64,000 nucleotides of DNA from the NCBI GenBank assembly GCA_946405575.1, contig CAMJHP010000001.1:62001-126000 (forward strand), read 5' to 3'. Position 1 is the first letter of the stretch, and each line of letters opens with the position of its first letter. Below are positions 17,212 to 25,227 of this stretch, in pieces. Position numbers and translations under genes: made by a program. The stretch comes from an uncultured Bacteroidales bacterium. Lineage in GTDB: Bacteria; Bacteroidota; Bacteroidia; Bacteroidales; F082. The notes beneath the pieces were generated by a model that saw only the letters and a list, made by a program, of their open reading frames with translations, had not been told where the DNA came from and did no database searches.

Positions 17212-18582
17212 TTAACTATCTGAGGGTTTGAACACGTGCCGTTGAGTAAGCATAAGTAAGAAAGCAAGTAAGGCACCTAGCGCATCAGAGATGGTCATAG
17301 AGGCCCATACACCTGTCAGACCATTACTGCCCACATTGACGAAAATTGGCGGAATGATGTAAATCATCGGGGCGAGGAACAGCACCTGACGCGAAAGGCT
17401 GGTGACGATGGCAATCCAAGGTTTGTCGATGCTTTGAAAGAAATTGGAATTGGTAATGGTAAAGCCCACCAAGGGGAACATCACCAGCATGAAACGCATG
17501 GCAGGCACAGCGATTTGGATGAGGTCGTCCTCTTTGGTAAAGGCGCGGAGCAATAATTGGGGTATGGTCAAAGCCAATATCGCGCCAACAAAGCCAATCA
17601 ACACATTGACCTTCATCGTCAAGGTGTAAACGGATTTCAATCGTTGTGGATGCCCAGCACCATAGTTATAACCCGCTATGGGCTGCATTCCCTGACACAC
17701 CCCAAGAATGAGCATAATGCTGAGGCTTCCAAAAGTATTGACTATTCCGTATGCTCCTACAGCAAGGTCGCCACCATAGTGAATGAGCTGACTATTAAGC
17801 AGTGCCACCACACCCGAGGCGGCCACATTCATCAAGAAAGGACTCATACCGATAAGCAGGATGTTACGGAAGATGTATAATTTGGGTTGCCATGAATGAC
17901 GACGGAAACGGATAAAAGAACTGCGTTGCAGGAAGTGCCACACCGCCACAATGCCTGAACAAGTCATAGAAATGGTGGTAGCCCAAGCCGCACCACCAAT
18001 GCCCCAGTCCAAAACATAGATGAACAACGCGTCAAGGACAATATTGAGGATGGCACCGCCTGCCAAGATCCACATCGACTTAGTAGGATAGCCTGTGGCA
18101 CGAATCAAACCCGTAAGGTTGAAGGTGACAGTGGTCATAAACATTCCGGGCAAAACAATGTCCATATATTCGCGGGCATACGCAATTGTATCAGGTGAAG
18201 CTCCGAACATAGTCAGAATCTTATCCATAAAGAGATAGCCACCTGTAACGAACAAGAAACCGAAGATAAAGGTCAGTAGCATACTGTTACCCAAGATGTC
18301 TTCGGCCCATTTGTAGTCTTTTTTTCCCAACACAATCGACATTCGGGCAGAGGATCCCACGCCCACTAGCGAGCCAAAAGCATGAATGATATTCATAATC
18401 GGCATTGTGATAGCCAAACCGGCAATGGCCAAGGAGCCCACACACTGGCCCAAAAACACACGGTCAACAATATTATAAACTGATGCAATAATCTGGCTGA
18501 CTATGCTTGGCAGTGCATAAACCCACAACAAATGTCTGATACTCTTGGTTTCTAACTCTAATGTCCTATCAAGTTGTTGCAT
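17212..18582 (-). CDS. MATE family efflux transporter
   Basis: Inner-membrane multidrug and toxin extrusion transporter, expected to export drugs or cations using a Na+ or H+ gradient. The protein has 456 residues, the usual length, with about 12 hydrophobic segments. Family features include LPSIVSQIIASVYNIVDRVFLGQ at the start of the first half and GMSPFLMNVAASGVVALLNSQL at the start of the second. The substrate cannot be inferred. A TACTTTTG promoter element lies 20 bp upstream. A small hypothetical gene follows on the same strand. Confidence 0.93.
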   Translation of the reverse strand: MQQLDRTLELETKSIRHLLWVYALPSIVSQIIASVYNIVDRVFLGQCVGSLAIAGLAITMPIMNIIHAFGSLVGVGSSARMSIVLGKKDYKWAEDILGNSMLLTFIFGFLFVTGGYLFMDKILTMFGASPDTIAYAREYMDIVLPGMFMTTVTFNLTGLIRATGYPTKSMWILAGGAILNIVLDALFIYVLDWGIGGAAWATTISMTCSGIVAVWHFLQRSSFIRFRRHSWQPKLYIFRNILLIGMSPFLMNVAASGVVALLNSQLIHYGGDLAVGAYGIVNTFGSLSIMLILGVCQGMQPIAGYNYGAGHPQRLKSVYTLTMKVNVLIGFVGAILALTIPQLLLRAFTKEDDLIQIAVPAMRFMLVMFPLVGFTITNSNFFQSIDKPWIAIVTSLSRQVLFLAPMIYIIPPIFVNVGSNGLTGVWASMTISDALGALLAFLLMLTQRHVFKPSDS

Positions 18583-18602
18583 TCCCTAAAGAATTTAAGG
18601 TG

Positions 18603-18610
18603 CAAAAGTA
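18603..18610 (-). promoter_or_regulatory. -7 promoter element, MATE gene
   Basis: Minus-strand TACTTTTG, an exact TAnnTTTG match, 20 bp before the ATG at 18582. Confidence 0.7.
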
Positions 18611-18669
18611 GCAAAAAAATGAATATTGAGTTTATCAAAATAGCGTGTTCTCAATCCAAAAGAAATGTG

Positions 18670-18677
18670 TATTTTTG
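18670..18677 (+). promoter_or_regulatory. -7 promoter element, O-acetylation-type operon
   Basis: TATTTTTG, an exact TAnnTTTG match, with TTC (one base from TTG) 19 bp upstream. The leader to the ATG at 18752 is about 70 bp. It is the only good candidate promoter for the four-gene operon. Confidence 0.65.
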
Positions 18678-18751
18678 CCACTCATTTCGCGAACCCTGCT
18701 TTACAAGTTATGCAACCTGTTGAAGTATAGTTTATAAAACCATTTAAAATA

Positions 18752-19429
18752 ATGAGATTCAAGGTATTATTCTTTTTTTGGTCGTGCTTTTTTTGTCTTG
18801 CGGCAAACAATTGCTGTGTGTCGTCGGGCAAAGATAGTATTGCTAAAGAATTGAAAAGCATGGAAAAAGACATTCCTTTGCCTTATCATTTAACCTTGGA
18901 CAAAACGGTGAAACAGTTGGCCAACAAAAGCCTTCCAAAAACTTTCAAAATGTATGAGGCTTTTATTGATTCTGCCTTGCTACAACGAAATATGCCTTTG
19001 GAAATCAAATATTTGCCTTATGCTCTCAGCGGAATGAAAACCAACTATTCGAAAGGTGACCGCTGCGGCTATTGGGCTTTGCCCTCCTTAGTGGGGATGC
19101 ATTATGGCCTTCTTATTGATAGAAACGAAGATGAGAGGCTTCAAATGGAAGCGTCAACTCTGGCCGCTTTGGATTATCTTAACGATTTGAACAAGAAATA
19201 CAACAACTGGTGGTACAGCATTTTGGCATACGCCAACAGCCCTACCTCGCTGAGCCATACGCTGATACATTATGGCAACGAGCCAGCACTTTGGGATTTC
19301 TATGAACATCGGCTGTTGTCTAATACTCAAGTCATTGCCGACTTCATTGCCTGCATTTATCTCGGCCATCAAAATCGTCTCAACTTTACCACCTCTGATA
19401 ATAAAAAAACAAAAATTGACAATCAATAA
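18752..19429 (+). CDS. Degenerate lytic-transglycosylase-fold protein
   Basis: Exported protein of 225 residues with a hydrophobic signal (KVLFFFWSCFFCLAA). Residues about 75-180 follow the MltD/SLT lytic transglycosylase pattern: MPLEIKYLPYALSG, GYWALPSLVGMHYGL, DERLQMEASTLAALDYLNDL and ILAYANSP. In active enzymes the first motif reads LPLELKYL..VES with the catalytic Glu. Here the aligned residue is Leu 92, and the later AAYN.G motif is also altered. It is therefore probably catalytically dead and may act as a glycan-binding or scaffolding subunit. The next gene, an SGNH protein, starts 3 bp after its stop, and an MBOAT gene closes the operon. Confidence 0.75.
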   Translation: MRFKVLFFFWSCFFCLAANNCCVSSGKDSIAKELKSMEKDIPLPYHLTLDKTVKQLANKSLPKTFKMYEAFIDSALLQRNMPLEIKYLPYALSGMKTNYSKGDRCGYWALPSLVGMHYGLLIDRNEDERLQMEASTLAALDYLNDLNKKYNNWWYSILAYANSPTSLSHTLIHYGNEPALWDFYEHRLLSNTQVIADFIACIYLGHQNRLNFTTSDNKKTKIDNQ

Positions 19430-19432
19430 ACG

Positions 19433-20950
19433 ATGAAATCGATACGCACTTTGGTATTTATTTTTTCAGTGATACTCCTATTAGGGGTAGCCTGGTATTT
19501 TTTCCCCGCCGAAGGTCTTGCCATTGGCAAACACTCCTTACGTTTTCCGTCATATGCCGAAGACGTTGCTCCTGCCCAACAGGAAGTGGATGTGGATGCC
19601 GTTATTGACAAGGTGAACAAGAGTTTTGAGATGACTTGCTCTGATAATCTTTTAGACAGCATGCGCTTCTTCCGCTATTACTTGAAAGAAAACCCGAACC
19701 GTATTTACCTTCCCAACGATGACTATACTTTCTTCGACACTTTGTTCTGTCAATTGGAACATGCCAACGAAGAAAACAAGATCTACCGCATTATGTATTA
19801 TGGCGATTCGCAGATTGAGATGGACCGTATTTCTTCTGTGCTGAGACAAAAGTTGCAGGAATTATTTGGAGGATCGGGGCCAAATATGATACCTGCCATC
19901 CAACCTGTGGCTACCATCTCAGTAACCCAACATGCCTCCAATTTGACACGTTATATGGTGTATGGTGATGCTGCCCGTGCTTCGCACAATCGCTATGGAG
20001 TGATGTCACAGTTCGGTCAAGTGATAGGTAACGGCAGCATTTCGTTTTCGCGAACCAACCATTCACAGGCGTTTGCAAAAGCCAAAGAGATCTCCACGGT
20101 TTCGGTGCTGTTGGGCAAAAACAGTAAGAATTTCAAAGCTACGCTAAAATGTGACACCATATCACCCGAAACCAAAGTGCTGCCTGCCAACGACAGTGTA
20201 TCGCTCATCACTTGGATTTTGCCCACTAATGTCAAACACGGTGTCATCAGTTTCAAGGGCAACGCCGAAATCTATGCCGTGCTGTTGGATGGTGACACGG
20301 GTGTTGCCGTCGACAATGTGGCCTTGCGTGGCTGCTCAGGCACCATCTTCACTCGCCTCAATGAGGTCACCTTACGACAGTCATTCGATTTGCTTAACAC
20401 CCGGCTCATCATTATGCAATTTGGCGGCAACCGTATGGCAGGTATTACCTCTTCAAAGAATATTACTCCCTATATTGCCGAACTAGAGAAGCAAATCCAA
20501 TATATGAAGCAGGTTGCGCCTCAAGCCACTTTGCTCTTCATTGGTCCCGCTGACATGGGTAAAAGTTACAATGGTAAAATGGGTACTTTGAAAGGTCTCC
20601 CAGAGTTGAACGACTCACTACGAGCCATGTCTCTACGCAACGATATGGCCTATTGGGATATGTTCAACGTGATGGGTGGTGAAGGCTCGATGGCACAATG
20701 GGTAAAGCACAAACCTCCTATGGCTGGCCCAGATTATGTGCATTTCACATTCAAAGGCGCTCAAGAAATAGGCTCTGATTTGGCGAAATCTTTTACCACC
20801 TATTACGATTTTTACAAATTGCGTCAACACATGCCAAGTGAGAAGGTCATCGAGTTCATCAATCTTGACCAAAAAGAAGACTCAATCCGTACTTCCGGCC
20901 GAGTCAAAATGCCTTTTTATCAACCCCAGTATATTTCAATGAATCAATGA
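19433..20950 (+). CDS. Membrane-anchored SGNH protein (GDSQ type)
   Basis: SGNH/GDSL-like protein of 505 residues with one N-terminal membrane anchor (TLVFIFSVILLLGVAWYFF), so the domain faces the periplasm. Block I is YGDSQ with Ser 126. Block III is degenerate (MQFGGNR). Block V is DYVHFT with Asp 434 and His 437. A beta-sandwich-like insert lies between blocks I and III. It is the second gene of a tight operon, overlapping the next SGNH gene by 4 bp (ATGA). Together with the MBOAT protein this suggests a role as the periplasmic O-acetyltransferase or esterase of an acetylation system, by analogy with PatB and AlgX. The substrate is not shown by the sequence. Confidence 0.8.
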   Translation: MKSIRTLVFIFSVILLLGVAWYFFPAEGLAIGKHSLRFPSYAEDVAPAQQEVDVDAVIDKVNKSFEMTCSDNLLDSMRFFRYYLKENPNRIYLPNDDYTFFDTLFCQLEHANEENKIYRIMYYGDSQIEMDRISSVLRQKLQELFGGSGPNMIPAIQPVATISVTQHASNLTRYMVYGDAARASHNRYGVMSQFGQVIGNGSISFSRTNHSQAFAKAKEISTVSVLLGKNSKNFKATLKCDTISPETKVLPANDSVSLITWILPTNVKHGVISFKGNAEIYAVLLDGDTGVAVDNVALRGCSGTIFTRLNEVTLRQSFDLLNTRLIIMQFGGNRMAGITSSKNITPYIAELEKQIQYMKQVAPQATLLFIGPADMGKSYNGKMGTLKGLPELNDSLRAMSLRNDMAYWDMFNVMGGEGSMAQWVKHKPPMAGPDYVHFTFKGAQEIGSDLAKSFTTYYDFYKLRQHMPSEKVIEFINLDQKEDSIRTSGRVKMPFYQPQYISMNQ

Positions 20951-22218
20951 AAAAGTGGTTGGTTTTCATAGGATTGCTGCTGTCCTATGGGCAGCTTTTC
21001 ACACAAACTTTGCCATGGGTTAAATCTGTGCCCGATTACAAGTTTGCCCATTTTGGACACAACACCATCCTTTATCCTGGCGATAGTTTGGCCATAGAAC
21101 GCTTTTTCCGAAAAATGGATTCCGTTGTTTTCTTTGGCGAGGGCAACGTGAGCATCATACACATTGGTGGTTCACATGTGCAAGCGGGTGTATTTACCCA
21201 ACAATTCCGTGACAACCTATTGAGTATCAGCCCAGATTTGATTGGGGGACAATTTTTTGTATTTCCATTTTCAACAGGGGGCACCAACAACCCCACCCAT
21301 TACATTGTCAGGTCAACAGGAACCTGGACCTACTGCCGCAATGCGGTTCGTAGAGAAACAGACAAACGTATGGGACTGGCTGGTGCGGCCATCACTACCA
21401 ATGACCCTACAGCTACAGTAAGCATCATAACGAGGGAGAAATACCCCAACGACCTCACTCCCGACTTTGACTTTAACAAAGTGACCATTATCGGATTCTC
21501 TGAGACAGAAAACGTGATTCCTGTAATCAGCTATAACAGCAACACCCTCCACGGAAAGTACGACGAATGGCAGTCGACATACATGTTCTCCCTACCCGAT
21601 TTTACTGACTCCATCTGCATTAGATTCGATTCTGTTCCAGGTGAGTTTACCTTGACAGGTATTCTACTCGAAAACGATATGCCTGGCATCAGCGTCCATG
21701 GTGTAGGAGTCAATGGTGCCAGTGTCCCCTCCTATCTCCGTTGCGATGACTTCGAACGCGACCTCAACCTCATCCGCCCTGACCTTATCATCTTTGGCAT
21801 CGGCATCAATGATGCATCAGAAAAAGACTTTGAAAAAAATAACTTCAAGAAAAACTATGACGAACTGATTAAGGTCATCAAACGCGTCAATCCCGATTGT
21901 GCCCTGCTCTTTATTACCAACAATGACAGTTACAAAAAAGTGAAAGTCAAGCGAAAAACCCGATATGAAGTCAATCCCAACGGAAAAATTGTGGAAGACG
22001 CTTTTATGGAAATGGGAAAGAAATACAATGCTGCCGTTTGGAATCAATTCGACATCATGGGTGGCCTGAAATCCATGCAGGATTGGGAGAAAATTGGTTT
22101 GGCCAAGAAAGACAAGGTACATTTCACCAATGAGGGTTACAAACTTTTGGGCGACTTGTTTTACAACGCTTTGATTACTAGATATATTGAACACATCCAA
22201 CTGAACGCCAAACAATAA
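20947..22218 (+). CDS. Periplasmic SGNH protein (GGSH type)
   Basis: Second SGNH-fold protein of the operon, 423 residues, with a signal peptide (WLVFIGLLLSYGQLFTQ). Block I is HIGGSH, so Ser 76 is kept while the usual Asp after Gly is Gly. Block III is GIGIND, a good match. Block V is DKVHFT with Asp 389 and His 392. The region between blocks I and III (about 85-240) looks like a beta-sandwich module, as in the upstream paralogue. It begins inside the previous stop codon (ATGA overlap) and is followed 3 bp later by the MBOAT gene, so it is almost certainly co-translated with them. It may divide work with the GDSQ protein, for example acetyl relay and final transfer. Confidence 0.8.
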   Translation: MKKWLVFIGLLLSYGQLFTQTLPWVKSVPDYKFAHFGHNTILYPGDSLAIERFFRKMDSVVFFGEGNVSIIHIGGSHVQAGVFTQQFRDNLLSISPDLIGGQFFVFPFSTGGTNNPTHYIVRSTGTWTYCRNAVRRETDKRMGLAGAAITTNDPTATVSIITREKYPNDLTPDFDFNKVTIIGFSETENVIPVISYNSNTLHGKYDEWQSTYMFSLPDFTDSICIRFDSVPGEFTLTGILLENDMPGISVHGVGVNGASVPSYLRCDDFERDLNLIRPDLIIFGIGINDASEKDFEKNNFKKNYDELIKVIKRVNPDCALLFITNNDSYKKVKVKRKTRYEVNPNGKIVEDAFMEMGKKYNAAVWNQFDIMGGLKSMQDWEKIGLAKKDKVHFTNEGYKLLGDLFYNALITRYIEHIQLNAKQ

Positions 22219-22221
22219 AAG

Positions 22222-24087
22222 ATGCCACAGGGAACCGAAATAGCTTTAGACTTCCTCACCCGAGTCTTTTCGTTCGACAAGGCACATCCCTTGTTGTTCA
22301 CCCAGTTTTATTTCTGGGCATTTTTTGCCATTGTATTCGCCTTCTTCTGTCTGTTCAAAAACAAGTGCCTGCTGCGCAATACCTTCCTGTTCTTTGTAAG
22401 CCTTTTCTTCTATTACAAGACCAGCGGACTCTTCACTTTAATTCTAGTTTTCATTACCTTATATAATTTCTTCGCGGGCAAATGGATGCATACGCGAAAG
22501 AAGCATAGCAGCCGTAATTTTGTGCTGGCACTCAGTGTGATTGTCAACCTTTCAACGCTATGCTACTTCAAATATGCCTATTTTCTCACTGACGTACTTA
22601 ACAATCTGACAGGCTTTGAATTCCGCGTGTTCGATATTTTCTCATGGGTGGGCAACCAAATTACAGGCGACAACCGATTCAGTGTGGATACCATCCTGCT
22701 CCCAGTGGGTATCTCTTTCTACACCTTCCAGGCTATCAGCTATATTATGGATGTGTATCGCAAACGCATCGAACCTGTGCGGAATATCTTTGATTTCGGA
22801 TTTTATGTAAGTTTTTTCCCACAATTGGTTGCAGGCCCCATCGTGAGAGCCAACGAGTTCATTCCCCAGCTGCACAAGAAATACTTCCTCAGCCGTAATC
22901 AGTTTGGCATTGCCGTGTTCTGGATTATGAATGGCTTGGTGAAGAAAATCGTGCTCAGTGACTATATCGCGGTCAACTTCATCGACCGTGTGTTTGAACA
23001 GCCTTTGCTTTACACTGGCTTTGAAAATCTGACAGCCTTGTTTGGATATTCATTGCAAGTTTATGCCGACTTCTCTGGTTACACCGACATTGCCATCGGT
23101 GTGGCTATGCTGATGGGATTTTACTTGCCTAAAAACTTCAATTCGCCTTACAAAGCAAAAAGCCCGGGCGAGTTTTGGAACCGTTGGCATATGTCCCTCT
23201 CCCGCTGGCTGAAAGACTACCTATACATTCCCTTAGGAGGCAATCGCAACGCCACTTTCGGCTCATTTTGCATTATCATCGTGATTTCCGCAATTGCTGT
23301 GTTTCTATCTGGTAGTTGGTGGGTTGGCTTGGGCGTAGGTGTTGTGGCCTTGATTTTGGCTCTAGTGGCCATTTTCATCCCCGAAAAACGGATAAAAATC
23401 ACCTCCGATATCAACCGAATGGACACTATGCTCTTAGGTGGTTTATGGCATGGTGCCTCGTGGAACTTTATGATATGGGGTGGACTGAACGGTATCGGCC
23501 TGATATTTTACAGGTTCTGGAAAGATTGGAGCATTTATGGTCGCACCTTGTTTATTATGGCGGTCACCTTCTTGTTGCGAGTGCTATGCGTTTTCGTACC
23601 ACAGCCCGTTTTCAATGTGCTGTTTGTGTGGTGTATGATTATCCTAGTCGGCAACATAATTCGAATGCTTTACAACCTGTTTGGAGGCAAAAAGGCTTGG
23701 CAGTGGCTGCAAGACATTTGGGCCATCTTCCAAACTTTCACTTTCATCACCTTCACGCGATTGTTCTTCCGTAGCGGCTCCAACCTCAACCCTGCCGAAG
23801 CTAATGAAACCGCCTGGAATACCGCCAAAAATATGGTCAACCAAATGGGCAGCCACTGGGACTGGAGCAAGATTCCGACCATTATTGTCCACTATCAAAA
23901 TGTGTTCATCCTCATTTTGATAGGCTTGATTATTCACTGGCTACCTGAAAATTTCAAACGACGTTATCGCATTTGGTTCGCCAAGATGCCGTTACCACTG
24001 ATGATTGTAGTCTGCGCCCTTATCGTGTTTGTCATCTATCAATTCATCACTGCCGACTTGCAAACATTCATCTATTTCCAATTCTGA
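22222..24087 (+). CDS. MBOAT family O-acyltransferase
   Basis: Polytopic inner-membrane acyltransferase of the DltB/AlgI/PatA type, which passes acyl (usually acetyl) groups across the membrane to periplasmic partners. Typical segments are LLPVGISFYTFQAISYIMDVYR, FPQLVAGPIVRA, FWNRWHMSLSRWLKDYLYIPLGG, and the catalytic His near residue 410 in GGLWHGASW. Compared with AlgI-type proteins there is an extra segment of about 50 residues, including a hydrophobic stretch, between YIPLGGNRN and the catalytic His. It is the last gene of the pseudo-transglycosylase/SGNH/SGNH operon, which strongly suggests O-acetylation of an envelope glycan. An AlgX-like gene lies separately at 45945. Confidence 0.92.
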   Translation: MPQGTEIALDFLTRVFSFDKAHPLLFTQFYFWAFFAIVFAFFCLFKNKCLLRNTFLFFVSLFFYYKTSGLFTLILVFITLYNFFAGKWMHTRKKHSSRNFVLALSVIVNLSTLCYFKYAYFLTDVLNNLTGFEFRVFDIFSWVGNQITGDNRFSVDTILLPVGISFYTFQAISYIMDVYRKRIEPVRNIFDFGFYVSFFPQLVAGPIVRANEFIPQLHKKYFLSRNQFGIAVFWIMNGLVKKIVLSDYIAVNFIDRVFEQPLLYTGFENLTALFGYSLQVYADFSGYTDIAIGVAMLMGFYLPKNFNSPYKAKSPGEFWNRWHMSLSRWLKDYLYIPLGGNRNATFGSFCIIIVISAIAVFLSGSWWVGLGVGVVALILALVAIFIPEKRIKITSDINRMDTMLLGGLWHGASWNFMIWGGLNGIGLIFYRFWKDWSIYGRTLFIMAVTFLLRVLCVFVPQPVFNVLFVWCMIILVGNIIRMLYNLFGGKKAWQWLQDIWAIFQTFTFITFTRLFFRSGSNLNPAEANETAWNTAKNMVNQMGSHWDWSKIPTIIVHYQNVFILILIGLIIHWLPENFKRRYRIWFAKMPLPLMIVVCALIVFVIYQFITADLQTFIYFQF

Positions 24088-24090
24088 TAG

Positions 24091-24117
24091 GTCATTGCGA
24101 AGAACGGAACAATCCAG
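24091..24117 (+). repeat. Dispersed repeat GTCATTGCGA...CAATCCAG, intergenic copy
   Basis: Short element starting GTCATTGCGA and ending CAATCCAG, right after the MBOAT stop. A longer version of the same element is inserted in frame in the GH92 gene at 28620-28652. Confidence 0.7.
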
Positions 24118-24147
24118 AAATCCAATTCTTTGCTCTGAATCATTGAT

Positions 24148-24202
24148 TGATTACATCAAATCTCCGATTGGCTACGCTGAAATCGTAGATTCGATGTAAT
24201 CA
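24148..24202. terminator. Long imperfect hairpin between MBOAT and map
   Basis: The inverted repeat TGATTACATC / GATGTAATCA continues inward with AAATCT-type pairing. It lies between convergent genes, so termination of one or both transcripts is plausible. There is no T-run, so it may instead be part of the adjacent repeat. Confidence 0.45.
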
Positions 24203-24235
24203 GTGCTAGGCATTTCGACGATGCGAAGCGGGTCT

Positions 24236-25090
24236 TTAATGCGTCAAAATCTCAAGTCCTGTCTCGGTCATTAGGAAAGTATGTTCCCATTGCGCTGAAG
24301 GCAGCTCGTCCTCAGTAATGACAGTCCAGCCGTCGGCACTGTCGACGAAGACTCTCCACGTGCCCATATTAATCATCGGCTCAATAGTGAACACCATACC
24401 TGGGACAAGTAGCATACCAGTGCCCTTCTTACCATAGTGTAACACCTCGGGATCGTCGTGAAATTTGACGCCTACGCCGTGTCCGCAGAGGTCGCGCACC
24501 ACGCTGAAACCATTTTTGTGGGCGTGTTGCTGAATGGCATTGCCAATGTCGCCAACGAAGCCGAAAGGCTTGGCGGCTTCCATACCGATATATAGGCATT
24601 CTTTGGCCACATCAACCAGCTTTTGCTTTCGTGCAGAGGTTTGCCCGATGACATACATTCGAGAGGCATCGGCATAATAACCGTCCAAAATGGTGGTGCA
24701 ATCCACATTGACAATGTCACCTTCCTTGAGGATTTCCTTGGCAGAAGGGATGCCGTGACAAACCACCTCATTGATGGAAACACAAACGCTCTTGGGGAAG
24801 CCTTCATAACCCAAAGTGGCTGGAATGGCCCCGTGTTCTATGGTATAGTTATGCACAAGGTCGTTGATTTCAAGGGTACTCATTCCTGCGTGGATCTTCT
24901 CGCCCACAAGGTCGAGGATGGCTGTGTTGATGACACCACTCTTTTTAATACCTTCAATCTCTTCAGGGGTGCGGATGAGGCTGCGCTTAGGCACCATTGC
25001 ACCTTTGGCCTCCATAGCCATCACCTTTTTGTCCAATGCTGTCGGTTCCTGTCCGGCCGGCACACGCCATCTTTTACGCTTGGTAAACAT
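24236..25090 (-). CDS. map: Methionine aminopeptidase, type I
   Basis: Removes the initiator Met from nascent proteins. The pita-bread fold is recognised with metal ligands in VNVDCTTILDGYYAD, CGHGVGVKFHDDP, FTIEPM and QWEHT. About 45 extra N-terminal residues (MFTKRKRWRVPAG...) precede the catalytic domain. They are basic and lack a Cys-rich zinc motif. The length is 284 residues. A TATTTTTG promoter element lies about 20 bp before the start. The gene follows dnaG on the same strand but is separated from it by a repeat and its own promoter. Confidence 0.95.
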   Translation of the reverse strand: MFTKRKRWRVPAGQEPTALDKKVMAMEAKGAMVPKRSLIRTPEEIEGIKKSGVINTAILDLVGEKIHAGMSTLEINDLVHNYTIEHGAIPATLGYEGFPKSVCVSINEVVCHGIPSAKEILKEGDIVNVDCTTILDGYYADASRMYVIGQTSARKQKLVDVAKECLYIGMEAAKPFGFVGDIGNAIQQHAHKNGFSVVRDLCGHGVGVKFHDDPEVLHYGKKGTGMLLVPGMVFTIEPMINMGTWRVFVDSADGWTVITEDELPSAQWEHTFLMTETGLEILTH

Positions 25091-25110
25091 AGTGCTTATT
25101 AATTTGGGCG

Positions 25111-25118
25111 CAAAAATA
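25111..25118 (-). promoter_or_regulatory. -7 promoter element of map
   Basis: Minus-strand TATTTTTG, an exact TAnnTTTG match, about 20 bp before the map ATG. Confidence 0.7.
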
Positions 25119-25159
25119 GTGTTTTTTTAGATACGGCCATTCGACAATTAATCCGTCCC

Positions 25160-25219
25160 TTCGACAGGCTCAGAATCTTTGGATTTATTTCAGAGTTAAG
25201 TGTGTCTGAGCACGTCGAA
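25160..25219. repeat. Interrupted inverted repeat TTCGACAGGCTCAG
   Basis: The left arm TTCGACAGGCTCAG (25160-25173) and right arm CTGAGCACGTCGAA (25206-25219) pair at 12 of 14 positions around a loop of about 32 bp. It lies just downstream of the dnaG stop and could fold in the dnaG transcript. Confidence 0.6.
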
Positions 25220-25227
25220 AACCCCGA

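Noticed and set aside
18752-19429. Annotation as an active lytic transglycosylase
   Set aside because: The aligned catalytic Glu is Leu, so the fold is supported but the activity is not.
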